Of a stretch of DNA of 64,000 nt, positions 12,511 through 24,695 are shown piece after piece. This DNA comes from Omphiscola glabra (lineage: Eukaryota > Mollusca > Gastropoda > Lymnaeidae). Location: contig OZ024806.1 of the NCBI GenBank assembly GCA_964017045.1, positions 25,965,503 to 26,029,502 of the forward strand, read 5' to 3'. A program made the translations under genes and the position numbers. The first letter of the stretch is position 1, and every line of letters begins with the position of its first letter. The notes beneath the pieces were generated by a model. It was given only the letters and a program-made list of their open reading frames with translations. It did no database searches and had not been told where the DNA came from.

Positions 12511-15500
12511 GCTGAAGCGTAAACACCCTCCGAGGTTGAATTTATCCGGGGCTTTGCCAACGTGGCGAAATGACAAGGATATCTTTATTTGACCGATTTA
12601 AACAAAAACAAAATCATTTATTAATGAAGTAGTTTTTAAAAAAAAATTGAAATTATAACTATAAAATAGCATTCATATTCATTTTGTATAATCGAACTCA
12701 GGTAAAGGAAACTAAATTTCTACTAGCTTCTCTTCTCTTCTATTATTAAGCGTAGATTCATGAACAGCAAACATCTCCTTTATTTACCAATCTTGGATAT
12801 GGAAAAGTCCTACTTCCGACAATAACAATGGCGATCATTGAGTTTTTATCTAGTTCCAATTTCTTGAAGTAACTTCATTTGTTCTGTCCTCTGATGGAAG
12901 GCTCTTAGCCGAAACTTTATTATCTTTTCTCTTGCTTTTTTTATTGTAGCTTTCACTTATCTTGTCCTACTATTTCATTCACACTGCTTGAAGCAGTCCT
13001 TCATTTACCATTCAGTATATAAGTCATCGTCGCTAACCCTCTAACAGGTTACCCTTCATTAGGCACGCATTTCACTCGCCTATTTTATTTGAGCAATTAC
13101 AAGTAGCCTGCTAAAAAGTATGTCTTTACCAGATCAAGGGAAATAATTTTCAATTCAATTGAGATGAATTGTGTGTTAAATGAAAGGGAACATATTTTGT
13201 TATTCAGTAAATTAAAGCATCATTTTAAAAAAGCATAATTATACATGTATTCGATTCTATGTATTATGAGTTATATAAAATGGAAACTTAAAATATTGAG
13301 ATATTTTTTTTTAAAAATTAAGAATAATCAATCACGTAAAAATATTGCACATGTAATCAATTATTATATCGAAAGCGATTTTGTTTACTTTAAATGTGAT
13401 AAATTGTAACACAGTTTCCTGAATAACAAAGCCTAACACTTTGCTTATCATGCCAATCGAATAAGTTGTTGTTACATGTTTTAGAAAAAAAATCTTATTT
13501 CTATTTTTGCCAATTTAAAATAATTTCATTCAATTCGGGAATAAAATGTTTTAAAGACTATCTAATTGAAATGTATAATTTATCTGAAAAAAAAGTTATA
13601 GTAGTTGGAAATTCCAAATAAACATTTAAATCAACTGAATATTCGGATATTTATACTTTATTTTATAAACAACGCATGTCTTTATTACATAATACCGCTT
13701 TCATATACGATTGATAAGAAATACCAATTTGATAACATAAAAACGTGTTGTTATTTCTTTTTTTTTCTATTTGAAACCTGTAAAACGTAGAAATATTATA
13801 TGTTTAGCAAATGTTATTATTACAAGTAAGTTGATTATTATAAGTATTTTTTTTTCATTTAAGTTTAAGCAGTGCCTTTTTGTGATAGAAACCTTTTTAA
13901 TTTCTTCTGAAAATTCATTTTTAACAATTTAGGTTAACTCTGAAAAATATTTACCTAAAAATAAAAGCCATATTACGATTTAGTAAGATAAAATATATTC
14001 GGATAATACAAGCAGGTCGATCAGAGCGGTCGCTCGACTTTTCGAGGCCCCTTCTGCCACGTTTTGGTTTGTATTACGGACCGTTATAGATGGAGAATTT
14101 AATCTCTGTTGTTTTGTCTAGGGCTCGTTCTAAAAACAGTCCATAATAAAGGACGATACCAAAGGTTAAAAATAATAACAAATAAAACGACAATTAAGGC
14201 CAGAGCTAATTACAATTAATAACTTTTTAATTTGTGAACTTCAATTAAATAATAACAGCAAGAGAAATATTATTAAAATTATAAACTTACAGATTTGCTG
14301 GTACCGGTACTGTATATAAAAAATACAATGAGCACAAAATTGTACGAGGAAATAAAAATCTCTACACACAACAAAGTATAATGACACATAGCATGCCTCG
14401 TAATCAAGGAAAGGAAAATCTGTCTCTCGTCATTTATTCTTATCCCTTTTATACCCAGTTTCATATGATATTTCTGGAAATGGAATACGCAGTCTTACTG
14501 CTTCCCGCATTCTCTAGATCGTTCTATCTTGTTCAACAGAAACGGATGATAGTAAACAAAAGTATCAAAGGGATATTTTTCTAGCCGCCCCAACACGGGA
14601 CCGACTTGAAAGAGGTCATGCACGTGGAAGGCGGGCAAAGCGTGTCTCAAAATACGTCATCCCTTATAACAGTTTGGTTCTTTCCCACTTTGCAATTAAA
14701 GACGATAAGAAAACAACCACATCACATCTTTAAGCCCCTAAGACACCCGAGGCCCACTGCAATTGTAGGTTTTGCTGGGCTAACGCGATATTTCTAAGGT
14801 TAGGTGACACCTACATTTTTTTGTTTGTTGAAAACTAGCATTTCTTCTGTTGCTCTTCAAGTGTAGAATGCTGCAAACCTAAATTAATGTATTTGTGAGA
14901 AAGCTTTTTGATTTTTTGAATTTATCAAACATTTTCTGGGGAGTTAAAAATGTAATCGGCGATATTAAGCTAGGGAAAAAGTTACCCTCAATGGCATCAC
15001 AACTGGAATTAATTCAGTACATGTTCCCCTTATGTGGCGTTAAAGATGTCTTAGGTCATCTTTATAATGGCTAATTTTGGCGCTTGACACACAAAAGTTT
15101 GAGATGTCACCTACAAATTGTCTCAAAGAAACACTGGATTCGTCAAGTATGCGCCAAAATTCAACCCTGCATTTTGAATTTGCGCGACCGTCCTCAGCAT
15201 AATCAATTTCTGCACCCCTTCCCTCACGCTGATCAATGTTATAGTATTGGTTTGAATATAATCTTGTGTCAAATCATTACCTTGAGGTTCTCCACAACTA
15301 AAATGAATTCTGTTTATATTTGACATTGGCGCCATAATGCCTCACCAGACTCATAAATATTTCCTTACCTTGATCAAACATTCTGATAAAAACATTGAAT
15401 TCAACTATATTTTAAAATGCACCTCTTGGTTTTGAAACAATAAAAAAGAATTCTGGGGAGATTCCACCGCTCAAGATTCATATTACTCACTTACCTATGC

Positions 15501-15585
15501 GGTTTACTCCGCCTTAAGCATAGGGCGTCTACGAGAAAGTTTCCATTCATCTATGTCATGTTTGTTCCTTTAAAGTTAGGTCCAT
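12511..15585. other. AT-rich spacer without recognised genes
   Basis: The stretch is AT-rich with short stop-bound frames only. I found no conserved coding motif, RNA gene or clear transposon end. It separates the end of copy A homology from the LINE fragment at 15590. Confidence 0.5.
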
Positions 15586-15589
15586 GTGT

Positions 15590-16165
15590 ATCCCATATTT
15601 TGTGTGTCTTCCACTAGCTCGTGTATTTTTAGGGGTTCCTCTGTCTCTTTTTCCTTTTGGATTTCATGTTAGTGATTGTCTGGTGATGTTATCTGGGGGG
15701 TTTGAGGGACGTGTGCCGTATCCACATCTATCTTTTACTCATAATGTCTTCAGGAATAGGCTCCTGGTATCTAATAAGTTGTTGTTAGTGATGGTGCTTG
15801 GCCATTTGATCTTCAGGATCTTTCTGAGACAAGTGTTTATTAAGGTTTAATTTAAGCACAATGCTCGCTGTTGATATCCAGATTTGGGCTCCATAGAGTG
15901 GGCCTGATTTGACATTTGTGTTGAAAATTTTGAAATTGATTTTAAATAGTCAGCTCCTTTTACTCCCATATTTTATTTAATAGCACAAATGCTGAACTAA
16001 CTTTTCCAATTCTAACCCTTATATCCGCTTCGGATCTACCATTTAAGTCTTGGTGCTACCTAAGTATGTGAAAGCCTCCACTTCTTCCAGTGCATTTCCT
16101 GCCAGATACATATGTTGTTGGTTAGATGAATTTACCACAATGATCTTTGTCAGGCCTTTATATAA
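15590..16165 (-). mobile_element. LINE reverse transcriptase C-terminal relic
   Basis: Minus-strand translation in shifting frames gives KIIVVNSSNQQHMYLAGNAL, then EEVEAFTYLGS, KIFNTNVKSGPLYGAQIW, NTCLRKILKIKWPSTITNNN and finally QSLTWNPKGKRDRGTPKNT. These blocks occur in this order at the end of many LINE ORF2 proteins. Several frameshifts and stops show it is dead. It belongs to a different lineage from the LINE at 774-2442. Confidence 0.8.
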
Positions 16166-16421
16166 ATAAAGAAAAACTAGAGTAATCGGCGCCCTCGATT
16201 TCACCCTAGACCCCGATCAAAATGATAGATAATTTTGGTGACGGGACATACATTGCGTAGAGACGTAGCTACTATTAGTGCCAGCATGTGGGCCAACTAT
16301 TTTCGCCGATATCTCTTTTACGATACAAACTATGCAATTGTCCAAAAATACCGCACATCCATATAAAGAAAATGTGACACCTGAGTTAACAACATCACCA
16401 TTTCCCTTTCTACGCCACTGG

Positions 16422-16589
16422 CAGGGGCGTAGCTAGAGTGTTTGGTGACAGTGGACATAATTCATTTTTACGCCGCCCCCACAATTCCGAAAAAAAATAT
16501 TTTCAACCACCAAAGCCAATTTTAATGCACCACCTAGTCTAACGCCCCGGGACGTATGCCCCAACTGCCATCACTTAGCTAAGCTACTG
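16422..16589. mobile_element. Second hAT-like MITE related to the 10667-10855 element
   Basis: The left end CAGGGGCGTAGCTAG and the inverted right end near AGCTAAGCTACTG resemble the termini of the 10667 element. The interior also has GCCCC-rich motifs. The flanking 8-mers GCCACTGG and GTCACTGC agree at six of eight positions, which would fit an aged target-site duplication. Confidence 0.5.
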
Positions 16590-16680
16590 GTCACTGCCCA
16601 CTGCCAATGCCCCAACCACACGGAAATCTGAAATTTCCCCCGTGGAAAAATTACTGAAAGAAATAATGCGAGTAACTATA

Positions 16681-16790
16681 GTAGATGGGAAGCTCACGCA
16701 TAGCTGTCGCCATTGTTTGACGAGCTATAACTAGTAGATGTGAAGTTCACGCATAGCTGTCGCCAATGTTTGTCGAGCTATAACTACTAT
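16681..16790. repeat. Two tandem copies of a 53-bp unit
   Basis: The unit begins GTAGATGGGAAGCTCACGCA and ends in a GAGCTATAACTA-like stretch. A third, dispersed copy lies at about 45275-45335 (GTAGATGGGAAGATCACGCA), so the unit belongs to an interspersed family. Confidence 0.6.
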
Positions 16791-17775
16791 ACTTTAACCT
16801 TTAAATGGTCAAACAATTTTGATCCTTATTAACAGAACATTTTGTAAACCCTTTTTTTCAAAATGGATATCTTATTTTATTAAAAAATATTTTTAGTAAA
16901 AATAACGTAAACACTATTTTTGTTTAAAAATAAATGGGCAAATTGACGGTAACAAGTTGCTTCTGCCACAATACTTTTCGAATTTTATTATGATGAAATA
17001 CATACAAGTTATATATAATTTTTAAAAAGTGTTTTCTCGTATCTTGTAAAATTAACAAAAACGAAAAGAAAATGAATTATTTTTGAGAAACATAATTTTT
17101 AAATCTTAAATCTTTTCATTTAAGAATACTTTTAGATGCTATTTGAGATTATTTAGACACGAACAATAATAATTAGTGTCAATATAACAATATATGTTAA
17201 GCTGTAAAAATAATCTTACATAATACACAAGTACACGTTCCGGCACTTGCTTTCATCAGTACGACAATAAAACATTTAAATATGTATAAATTATATTTAC
17301 ATATTATATATAAATATACATATCCTACCTAAAAAAAGAGGAAAAATAGGAGTTGGCGAAAAAGCAGACAGAAACAAAGTAAAGAAGAATGGAAAGGAAG
17401 TGACTTGTAGTAAAATGTAAAAAAACGAAACACGAAAAAGACATGACATTTACTTAAAATTGTTTTGTTTTATCCCGTATGGAGCCAACGTACCAAATCT
17501 TTTTATTAATTTATTATCCATATAGATCCTATCCGGTGTGTTACCAGTCTAAATGATACCAGTAACTTCGATGTCTATAATTCCTTAATGGTTAGTACTA
17601 TTAAAATGTTTGGAGACTATGAACAAAATTCCATATAAAAGCCTTTTCAATATATACATTATATATATTATATTAACACCGTAATACTTCTACACCATAA
17701 AGAAATATCCTAGGTCAGAAATTCTATGATAAACTTTGCTTGAAGGAATACCGTGACGTCATATAAGTTTTCCGG
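16791..17775. other. AT-rich spacer downstream of gene B
   Basis: No gene, RNA or element was recognised. The stretch is strongly AT-rich with homopolymer runs. The distal part probably includes the 3' UTR of gene B, but no polyadenylation site can be chosen with confidence. Confidence 0.4.
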
Positions 17776-17777
17776 CA

Positions 17778-17915
17778 TCTAGTGTTCGTTGTTTAACAGG
17801 TAGGAAAGCCACAAGCTTTTGTTGTTCAGCAGATAGGCAAGGTCACTGGTGTTAGTTGTTCAGCATCTAGGTAAAGTCACTAGCGTTTATTGTTCGGCAG
17901 GTAGGCAAGGACAGT
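17778..17915 (-). repeat. 34-bp tandem repeat derived from the end of gene B exon 4
   Basis: On the minus strand the last codons of exon 4 (GCCTACCTGCCGAACAATAA and onward, through the stop) are followed by three degenerate copies of the same 34 nt. Each again has a CTGCTGAACAAC-like core, and the last ends CACTAG. The 34-nt period changes frame at every copy. The first copy is the one used as coding sequence. Confidence 0.75.
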
Positions 17916-20900
17916 GAATGCAAGAATGAGGCTTAGGGATGGGGCCAGTCCAGACGCACCTGAAATTAAAACGTTAAAGTCATTGGATCAAGGCAAACTC
18001 TTGAAATGTGACGTCGCGAAAAATCTTCTCACGACCTTATTAATAAGGTAATGTGTAGGATCAGAACCAATGCAAAGGGGGTGTGGGGAGGGAGCGAACG
18101 GCCAGTGGACAACTTCTGGAGACCGCCAAAATTGTAAAACTTAAATTGCCCATACATAGATACAGTAATGCCTCAAATATCGCAGAGGGTTACGTTCTGA
18201 GAGCCGTACTCCTCCCCCTCCCCCCGGAATTTGAGTACCCGCCAAGAAGATATTTTTTAAAGCCAATTAAGACAAGCGAGGGCCACATAATCATTCTGCA
18301 GATTATTTGTAGGCCATAACGAAAACCCTGGGAAAAAATACGAAAAACTAAGCTTAGTATTCCGTGTTGATCATGGGTGATTGGGGTGCAATTGAAAAAT
18401 ACAAAGACGACCAACATATTTATTTACTAAAATGTTAACAAATAATGACATTAGCAAAAAGATAGTTGCATCAGACCTAGTGCGACTATTTTCAAATCTC
18501 ACAAACTAAGCAGCAAAAAAGGTAATGACATTTGTGAAACTGACGTTTGGCTGGCAAATATCACATCGTTTATTTTGGGATTTTTGCATCCAATCAAGAG
18601 AATTGTTTTCAAATGTTCATCAGTCAATGTCGTGCGATGTCTTGACTTAACATACTTCATTTGTGAAAATGTTTGCTCGCATACATAATTTGTTCCATAC
18701 ACTGATGCCATACCAGCGGCAAATTTCTTCAGTTTCGAAAACTCAACATCAGGTTAGCACCGGAAAAAATAAAAACAAAAGTTTTTATTCTCTTTGCTTC
18801 CCTTTTAACAAGTCATATGCTTGCAAATCAATGAGCTCCAAAAGTAAGTTCAACTGGCACGTCATCAAAGTTATAATTAAACCGATGATGGAACAGAAGA
18901 AAGTCACTCTTAATTCTACCAAGGTCTAAGAATCTCTCCAACAAATGCTTCTTCGATTGACTAATTTTTTTTTCCGGAAGGTCCGGGTTGATATCCTCGT
19001 CGATTGTGGCGCACAACTCTATGCAGCAGCGACAATGAGAAAAATTTTCTTCTTCCAGTTGAGCTTTAATTAATGACTCCTTTCTCCCAAATCCTTTGAT
19101 AATTCAGTAGCGATCACCTTTGAGGATATCCTTTTCCTGAAGTCGACAAAAAAAATGACAACTTTTACAGCCAGGTAGGATCTGACAGCGTGGATCAGCT
19201 TTAACCTTTTTACTGAGAAAAACATCTATTTCGTTTCGGAGTTTGTAAAAACGGAACAGGATTTTACCTCAGCTGAGCCAGCTTCCTGCTGTGAGATAAG
19301 TGACAGAATTCAGAATCAATTTTTTTACAAGAAAAGCCTGGAACTGACGGTGGTTGGGTGCATGTCCCCGAATGAAGTTCACAGCAAAAAACAACTGGTT
19401 TCAGGATACAAGAGTGCTTGCAGATGTATGATGTAGTGTATGTACAGTGTACCCGGATGTTGCACTTCTTCCAAATCCGTCCTGATCTTTCCCACAAGAC
19501 CTTCCCCCCACTCCAGCCCTATTTTTCCTCCATCAACTGTAACACATCGAAGCTGATTCCACTTAAGGTTATAGTGTGCCAACCGTGTTTACACTTCAAT
19601 GAATTGTCTTTTCCCGTTGTTGTTTTGTTCCATGCATGCTGCAAACGGATGGCAACTCTTCCGTTATCTGAAAGTGTAAATTGACAACTAAAATAGCAAC
19701 GAGAAATTGTGACGTACTCGAGAGATCAGTACACTCATTCAACGTCATAGAATACCACAGAAAGTTTCTCGCGTTGTCAAGTTTCTGTAGCACCGTGTTC
19801 TCTCCAAGTTCTTCTGTTCTCTGCACAACTGAACTTGCCGAAAGTCTGATACATCCAACCGCAGCGATTATGATTTTTAATACCACCGTATGGATCCATC
19901 ACTCCGCTACTTTCACCCATACTGTATGTGCTAGTTATCAGACTATAACATATTAGCGGGAATAGGCTTAATTGATATTGTTTCTTATTTACGTATTATT
20001 GTAACCATCTTTTCTAAATAGGACTCAAGCTACTCAGTATCTTTTTTCAATGATGTCATCATTTGTTAATTCTTATTGAAATGTATTTGTTAATGCTGAT
20101 CTGAGTTCAGGTTTGAACCACGATAACTGAAGCCATTAACTTTAGTTTTACCAGTCATAGACCGTGATAATGTGATCTGTACGTCCACTCAATATAAATT
20201 AATATCTATAGCAAATACAGGTCTGGAAAATAAAAACGTGACCCTAGATTGCAATATAAACGTTGGTCATCTACTTGTAGAGGTGTACTTTTTTGACGCT
20301 AGCTGAACGCGATCCCACACAGGAACTGCGATTAGCAATTTTATTGATTATATATACTGTATGTTTCTTTATTAACTAGTAAGATACCGTTTTTTTACGA
20401 TTTTGAGACGCTATTGTACGATTTCGGGAGTTTGAGGATAAGCAGGTCTGCAATAAACAATAAAATCTAGACATAATAATTAAAAATTGTAAATTTAAGG
20501 TGCATAGAAACCCAAAAGGTTTCCGCACGTGTGAAGATCAACTAGTATTGGAAACATACTATTTAAATTATATCCCAACGTATCGTGTTTCATACGTTTT
20601 ATCAAGGAAATTGAAGTACTGTAAGCTGGCCAAAGATTTGACGTTGCGGGCCGGATACTGCCCGTGGCATGTAGTTTGATGACGACTGATGTGAACTAAA
20701 ATTAATGATTTGTGTAAACACAACCAAGCCAAGGAACACCGAAGTTTATTTTAGCTTATCATTTGTTGCTCTCCGATTTATGGATTGTAAACATCAATTT
20801 CAGAAATGCCTCAAAATGCATCTTTGCACTTTTAATTTATAAAATAAATACTTTCTTCTATTTTGCTATAAACTTTACAAGGAATACCTGAGCAGCCTAA

Positions 20901-23378
20901 AATAGCCATTGCTGACTTTATTGACGTTACGTTTGCAGATTTTTCATCATACGTGCAGTTGGATGCCTCAGAGTCAACCATATCCATACAAGCCACATAA
21001 GTAGAAAACAAGCTGGAAAAAAAGAGTTGAACAAAATTGATGGGCATCTATTAATGATTCAACCATGTCCTCTGTGTTTACAGTTTTATTGAGTTTATTA
21101 AAATATTCTATTGCCTGTATGGGTTCCTCTAAAAAATATGCATTTTATACTACATGTTACATTTTTGTAAACAGAAATCTCATCTATGTTAATCATCAAT
21201 ACACATCAGTGTTTGAAAAATGTTACCCCACTAAATAACATACATATTCTTGTTGAGACTTAAGTTTACGCTCTTAGTGCCCTGGTTAGTACATTGGCAA
21301 CTAGCTCCATCTGCTGGGCAGTGCCATATAACCTCTTCGTAAGTTAAGACTCTCACGTCGCCCTGGCCTCCCCTGCAATATCTGATGCAGTGTGCTTGGT
21401 CAACAAATGAGTTAGTGTCTTCGGGGCCAGCGTGCAGTGCCGGCATGTCGGATACCTGTTGTTTTCTATACTTTTGGAATTAGGAATTAGAAGGATAGTG
21501 CTCGGTTCTCATTTGTGTCACCAGTTCCACCAGGTGTCTTGTCTACTAGGAATCGGCGGGTTAGCAAATACACCTCAGGTCTTGGTGATGTTGGTTAGTA
21601 CAAGTTTGTTCTGGTATGTCAGCCAGTTTATGACACCGTGATTAGTGGCTGGTGATTATAGTTGGGACTGGGCAGCCCCACGGATTTTTCCAGACTGTCT
21701 TCTTTCTCATTGCCCTCCAAATCTATGTGACTTGGTACCCATTGCACCTTACCTTGACAACTATTTGTTAAAACTTGCGCTCGTCATCTAAGATTGCACC
21801 AATCTAGTGGCTTTTACGTCCTTCGTTTTTTAATATTTTAATAGCAGAACTTGAATCAGAGAGTACAACAACGTCATTTCCCACAAGCTCCCAACTCTTG
21901 AGCTTAAAGTACGCACTTTCCATGGTCTTCTCAGCAGCTTCCAGCAGTGTATCGAAATTGAACGCCGCAGTCCCACAGGGCCCTGAAAGTTTTTCGTTAG
22001 ATAGCTCTCCTATTGATATTAGGGTGAGAATATCGTATCTTGCATTTGTATCTCTCATGTTAAACCAGCGGTTCTCAACCTGTGGGTCGCGACCCCTTTG
22101 GGGGTTGCCTAAGACCATCTGAAAACACATACAGTTATGAAGTAGAAACAAAAACAATTTTATGTTTCGGGGTCACCATAGCATGAAAGACTGTATTAAG
22201 GGGTCGCGGCATTAATAAGATTGAGAATCGCTGTGTTAAACAATCTGTTCGTGAAAACTTTCACTGGGTTTTCAGAAAAGTCATGTTGTCTTAAGGGCAG
22301 CCGTTAAATTAATTGTACGGGGCTGAGTTTCGTCATTGCTGTGTCTTTCGAAATAAACGTATATGGGGACGTGAAATTTCCATATATATTCCAAAAATAC
22401 CTTGGATAGGTGTCAGAAGTTCTATATTTTTTAGCAGTTTGACTATTTTTTAATGGTAGGCAACTTGGTGCAGAAAAAAAGTTCATTTCCGTCTATTCCC
22501 CATTATCCTGCATCCATCTACAGTGGTAAAAATTTCATTGTCCCTTCTTTTACTTAGTTGCTCTACGTTGGCTATGATATCACAGTCTGATTTTGAATGC
22601 ACCACAGATGAATATCGGCGCCTATTTCTGGATTTGACCCATTTCTTCCAATGCTTTCTTGCTGGCAAGTACTGGATGGGAATGCTGTAGTTCATCAACG
22701 ACTTTTTAAGTCCCAGGAATCGAGTTCTACCTGCTCCGGCGCACATTTGCACCCAGTTATTAGTATACCAGCTTCTCTCTAGAGTCCAGAATATCTTGAT
22801 GCTGAGCAACCATTCCTTACACATCCAGTAAAGCATATTATACTGTACATTACTAAATAAACTCCGTTGCCGAATTAAGATTTTGTTGAAAAAAAACAAC
22901 ACCTTAATAAAGAAACATACAGTGCACTCACCCGCATATATGAGAGGTAGGTCTGTCTTCGCATGTGGAGCACATATAATAATCATCGTCCATAGATGCT
23001 GAAGAGATAAAATGATTTAAAAGAAAATAGTTTATTTTAAGTCAAAAATCATCAAAATCAACTATAAGAATAATTAATGAAACAACAAGACAACATTTAA
23101 AGCTCTATTGTGAGCTTTACATGTAAACTTGTCGGTAGTATCCAGCTACATCACGGTGTTTTGGGAATAATTTATGTGATGATCCATTCATGATGTAGTT
23201 AGAACAAATGGAATGAGGTAGAACATGGGTAGTTTTTTGAGAATACTGGTGATGCAGTAGAATATATTTGACGTGGTACATAAAAATAAAATGATAAATC
23301 ATTTCATGAAGAAGAAAGAAATAAAAACCTACCTGGGGACAAGAACATTGCCAGGATGATAACAGATATTTTCGTCAT
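17880..23378 (-). CDS. Gene B: small secreted six-cysteine protein with hydrophobic C-terminal tail
   Basis: This is a complete four-exon model of 318 coding nt (105 residues). Exon 1 (23378-23333) encodes the signal peptide MTKISVIILAMFLSP. Exon 2 (22998-22932) has C-x2-C-x8-C. Exon 3 (21012-20888) has three cysteines, the sequons NCT and NVT, and ends GCSG. Exon 4 (17959-17880) is a hydrophobic segment (LAPSLSLILAFTVLAYL) followed by NNKR and TAG. Intron phases are 1, 2, 1 with GT-AG ends. The small residues CSGAS before the tail suit a GPI attachment site, although one membrane span with a tiny basic tail is equally possible. It is the duplicate of gene A: introns are closely similar but the mature exons are strongly divergent. 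Exon 4 is followed by partial tandem copies of its own end. No known family is recognised. Confidence 0.75.
18166..18262. other. Possible terminal part of another DNA transposon
   Basis: The stretch beginning ACAGTAATGCCTCAAATATC and continuing with a GCAGAGGGTTACGTTC-like sequence resembles termini of Tc1/mariner-Tigger-like elements as I remember them. I see no matching inverted end, so the call is weak. Confidence 0.25.
18180..19260 (-). mobile_element. Degraded hAT transposase element
   Basis: Minus-strand translation carries the C-terminal part of a hAT transposase. It reads LLERFLDLGRIKSDFLLFHH, then NFDDVPVEL, a frameshifted IDLQAYDLLKGK, and finally VCEQTFSQMKYVKSRHRTTL followed by TDEHLKTILLIG. 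This is the dimerisation region typical of hAT and ZBED-like transposases. Stops and frameshifts are frequent. The element occupies intron 3 of gene B. Sequence at 47630-48146 is an internally deleted relative. Confidence 0.75.
20640..20690 (-). mobile_element. hAT left-end relic (copy B counterpart of 2855-2990)
   Basis: A short segment with GACGTTGCGGGCCGGAT and GTAGTTTGATGACGAC corresponds to the copy A relic but lacks the internal triplication. It shows the ancestral single-unit state. Confidence 0.4.
21260..22057 (-). mobile_element. Old LINE relic: RNase H and C-terminal region (copy B)
   Basis: The segment around 22057-21804 encodes NEKLSGPCGTAAFNFDTLLE and VVVLSDSSSAIKILKN, which resemble an RNase H core (the D-S-S-A-I strand). 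The C-terminal part near 21440-21260 includes the CRHC-like sequence seen in copy A. It is interrupted and not functional. It lies inside intron 2 of gene B. Confidence 0.7.
22066..22233. mobile_element. SPIN/URR1-like non-autonomous hAT element with perfect 8-bp target-site duplication
   Basis: The 168-bp element begins CAGCGGTTCTCAACCTGTGG and ends GAGAATCGCTG, an imperfect inverted copy of its start. TGTTAAAC flanks it on both sides (22058-22065 and 22234-22241). The interior includes GTCGCGACCCCTTTGGGGG, CCTAAGACCATCTGAAAACA, ACAGTTATGAAGTAG and GGGGTCGCGGCATTA. From memory these match vertebrate SPIN/URR1-type hAT-Charlie elements. Copy A has the empty site near 4400-4407. It has no coding capacity and sits in intron 2 of gene B. 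Confidence 0.88.
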
Positions 23379-24687
23379 CTTGGATTACTTTGAAAATTTC
23401 TTTTTTAAATACTTTATTCCCTTGTCTCAATTAAAAAAAAAATGTACAGATTTAAAAAAAAAAAATGAAGATACGAATAAAAATAAAAACATATCATTAA
23501 TTTAATAAAAATATATTTACAATGACATAAGTCTGTGTCTTTGTTCAACATTTTGTGGCAACATGTAGAAATGTTTATTTACTTTAAAAAATAAAATCTC
23601 ATTAAAATGAAAACCAATACGTTATGTTATTTTCAGTAAAATCACGATACAGGCCGAAATACTTAATTTTAGAACTTTCTGACAAATTGTATTTTTCTGA
23701 ATATCGTTTGTTCAAAAAATTAATATTATTAATTAAAAAGTGTTAATCATGAATAACAAAAATCATTGCAGTTTTTCATTTATCTTAATCACCCCCAACC
23801 CCAAAAACACAAGAAATAATAATCCTAGACCACACCCATTATTAGCCCATCGGTTTGTGTTCAGAGGTCCAAGAATACTTGCACTGCATGAGACTTTTCC
23901 CCCGAGACCATCAGTTATGGAATGCGACTGATGGCGCACTAAATCGATTTTGTAAATGTCCCCTCCTCGGAAGATATACACGATCGCATTCAGACTCTTG
24001 ATACGCTCCTGATACCACTATAAGCGATCATTGGCCATTCTGTCAGCCATCTTCCTTAAACACAATATTATGGAGTTCAGGGGCGTAAATCCGTCCTCTT
24101 CTTTTGGGAATGCGTTATGTAGGGAGGACTGAGTTTAGATTAAACAGAGAATTAAAACACAGCCCATCAAAATAAAGTACATCTGAAGATGTCTGGTTCG
24201 CGGACCACTATGTGAGAAACACTGTAATTAAGTCTCATAGGGAAAATGTACAATAACAGTCCTTTATACAAATGATTATTTGGAAGTCACAAAGGAGCTT
24301 GCTGTAGTGAAAACTGTAAAATGAATAACAACAGGAAAGGAAATCGAATTTTTGCCTTTAGTTTGGTGCAACACTGTTCGTTAAGCAGTTCAATGGCTTT
24401 GTTTAATCTAGGGGTACTAAGTAACAACACAGAGATCACATTTGATTTCACATCGTTCTTTATACCGAACAGCCCTGCATGCCTTCTTTCTTCCACAGTA
24501 CTTTGCAGCATACTAAGTAACTAGTCCCTGACAACGAACACCGCTATTTCTCTTACCCTAAGACGTCACCAAGAAAAACTACACGACAACAGTTCAAAAA
24601 TAAATCTCAAATATGTTCACTAATATATCCAGTACGCAACATGCAAACCTAACCGCACACTGAATGAACAAATCATTTACAAAGTTC

Positions 24688-24695
24688 TATTTATA
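24688..24695 (-). promoter_or_regulatory. Possible TATA box upstream of gene B
   Basis: This is the copy B equivalent of the TATAAATA motif at 8276-8283, about 1.3 kb upstream of the gene B start. The surrounding sequence is conserved between the two duplicates. No donor-bearing first exon as clear as in genes C and D was found. Confidence 0.25.

Noticed and set aside
19379..19886. Several 67-96 codon frames, similar in both duplicates (also 44-487)
   Set aside because: Frames are not preserved consistently between copies A and B and carry no motif. The sequence falls in intron 3 of genes A and B; the similarity is explained by the segmental duplication.
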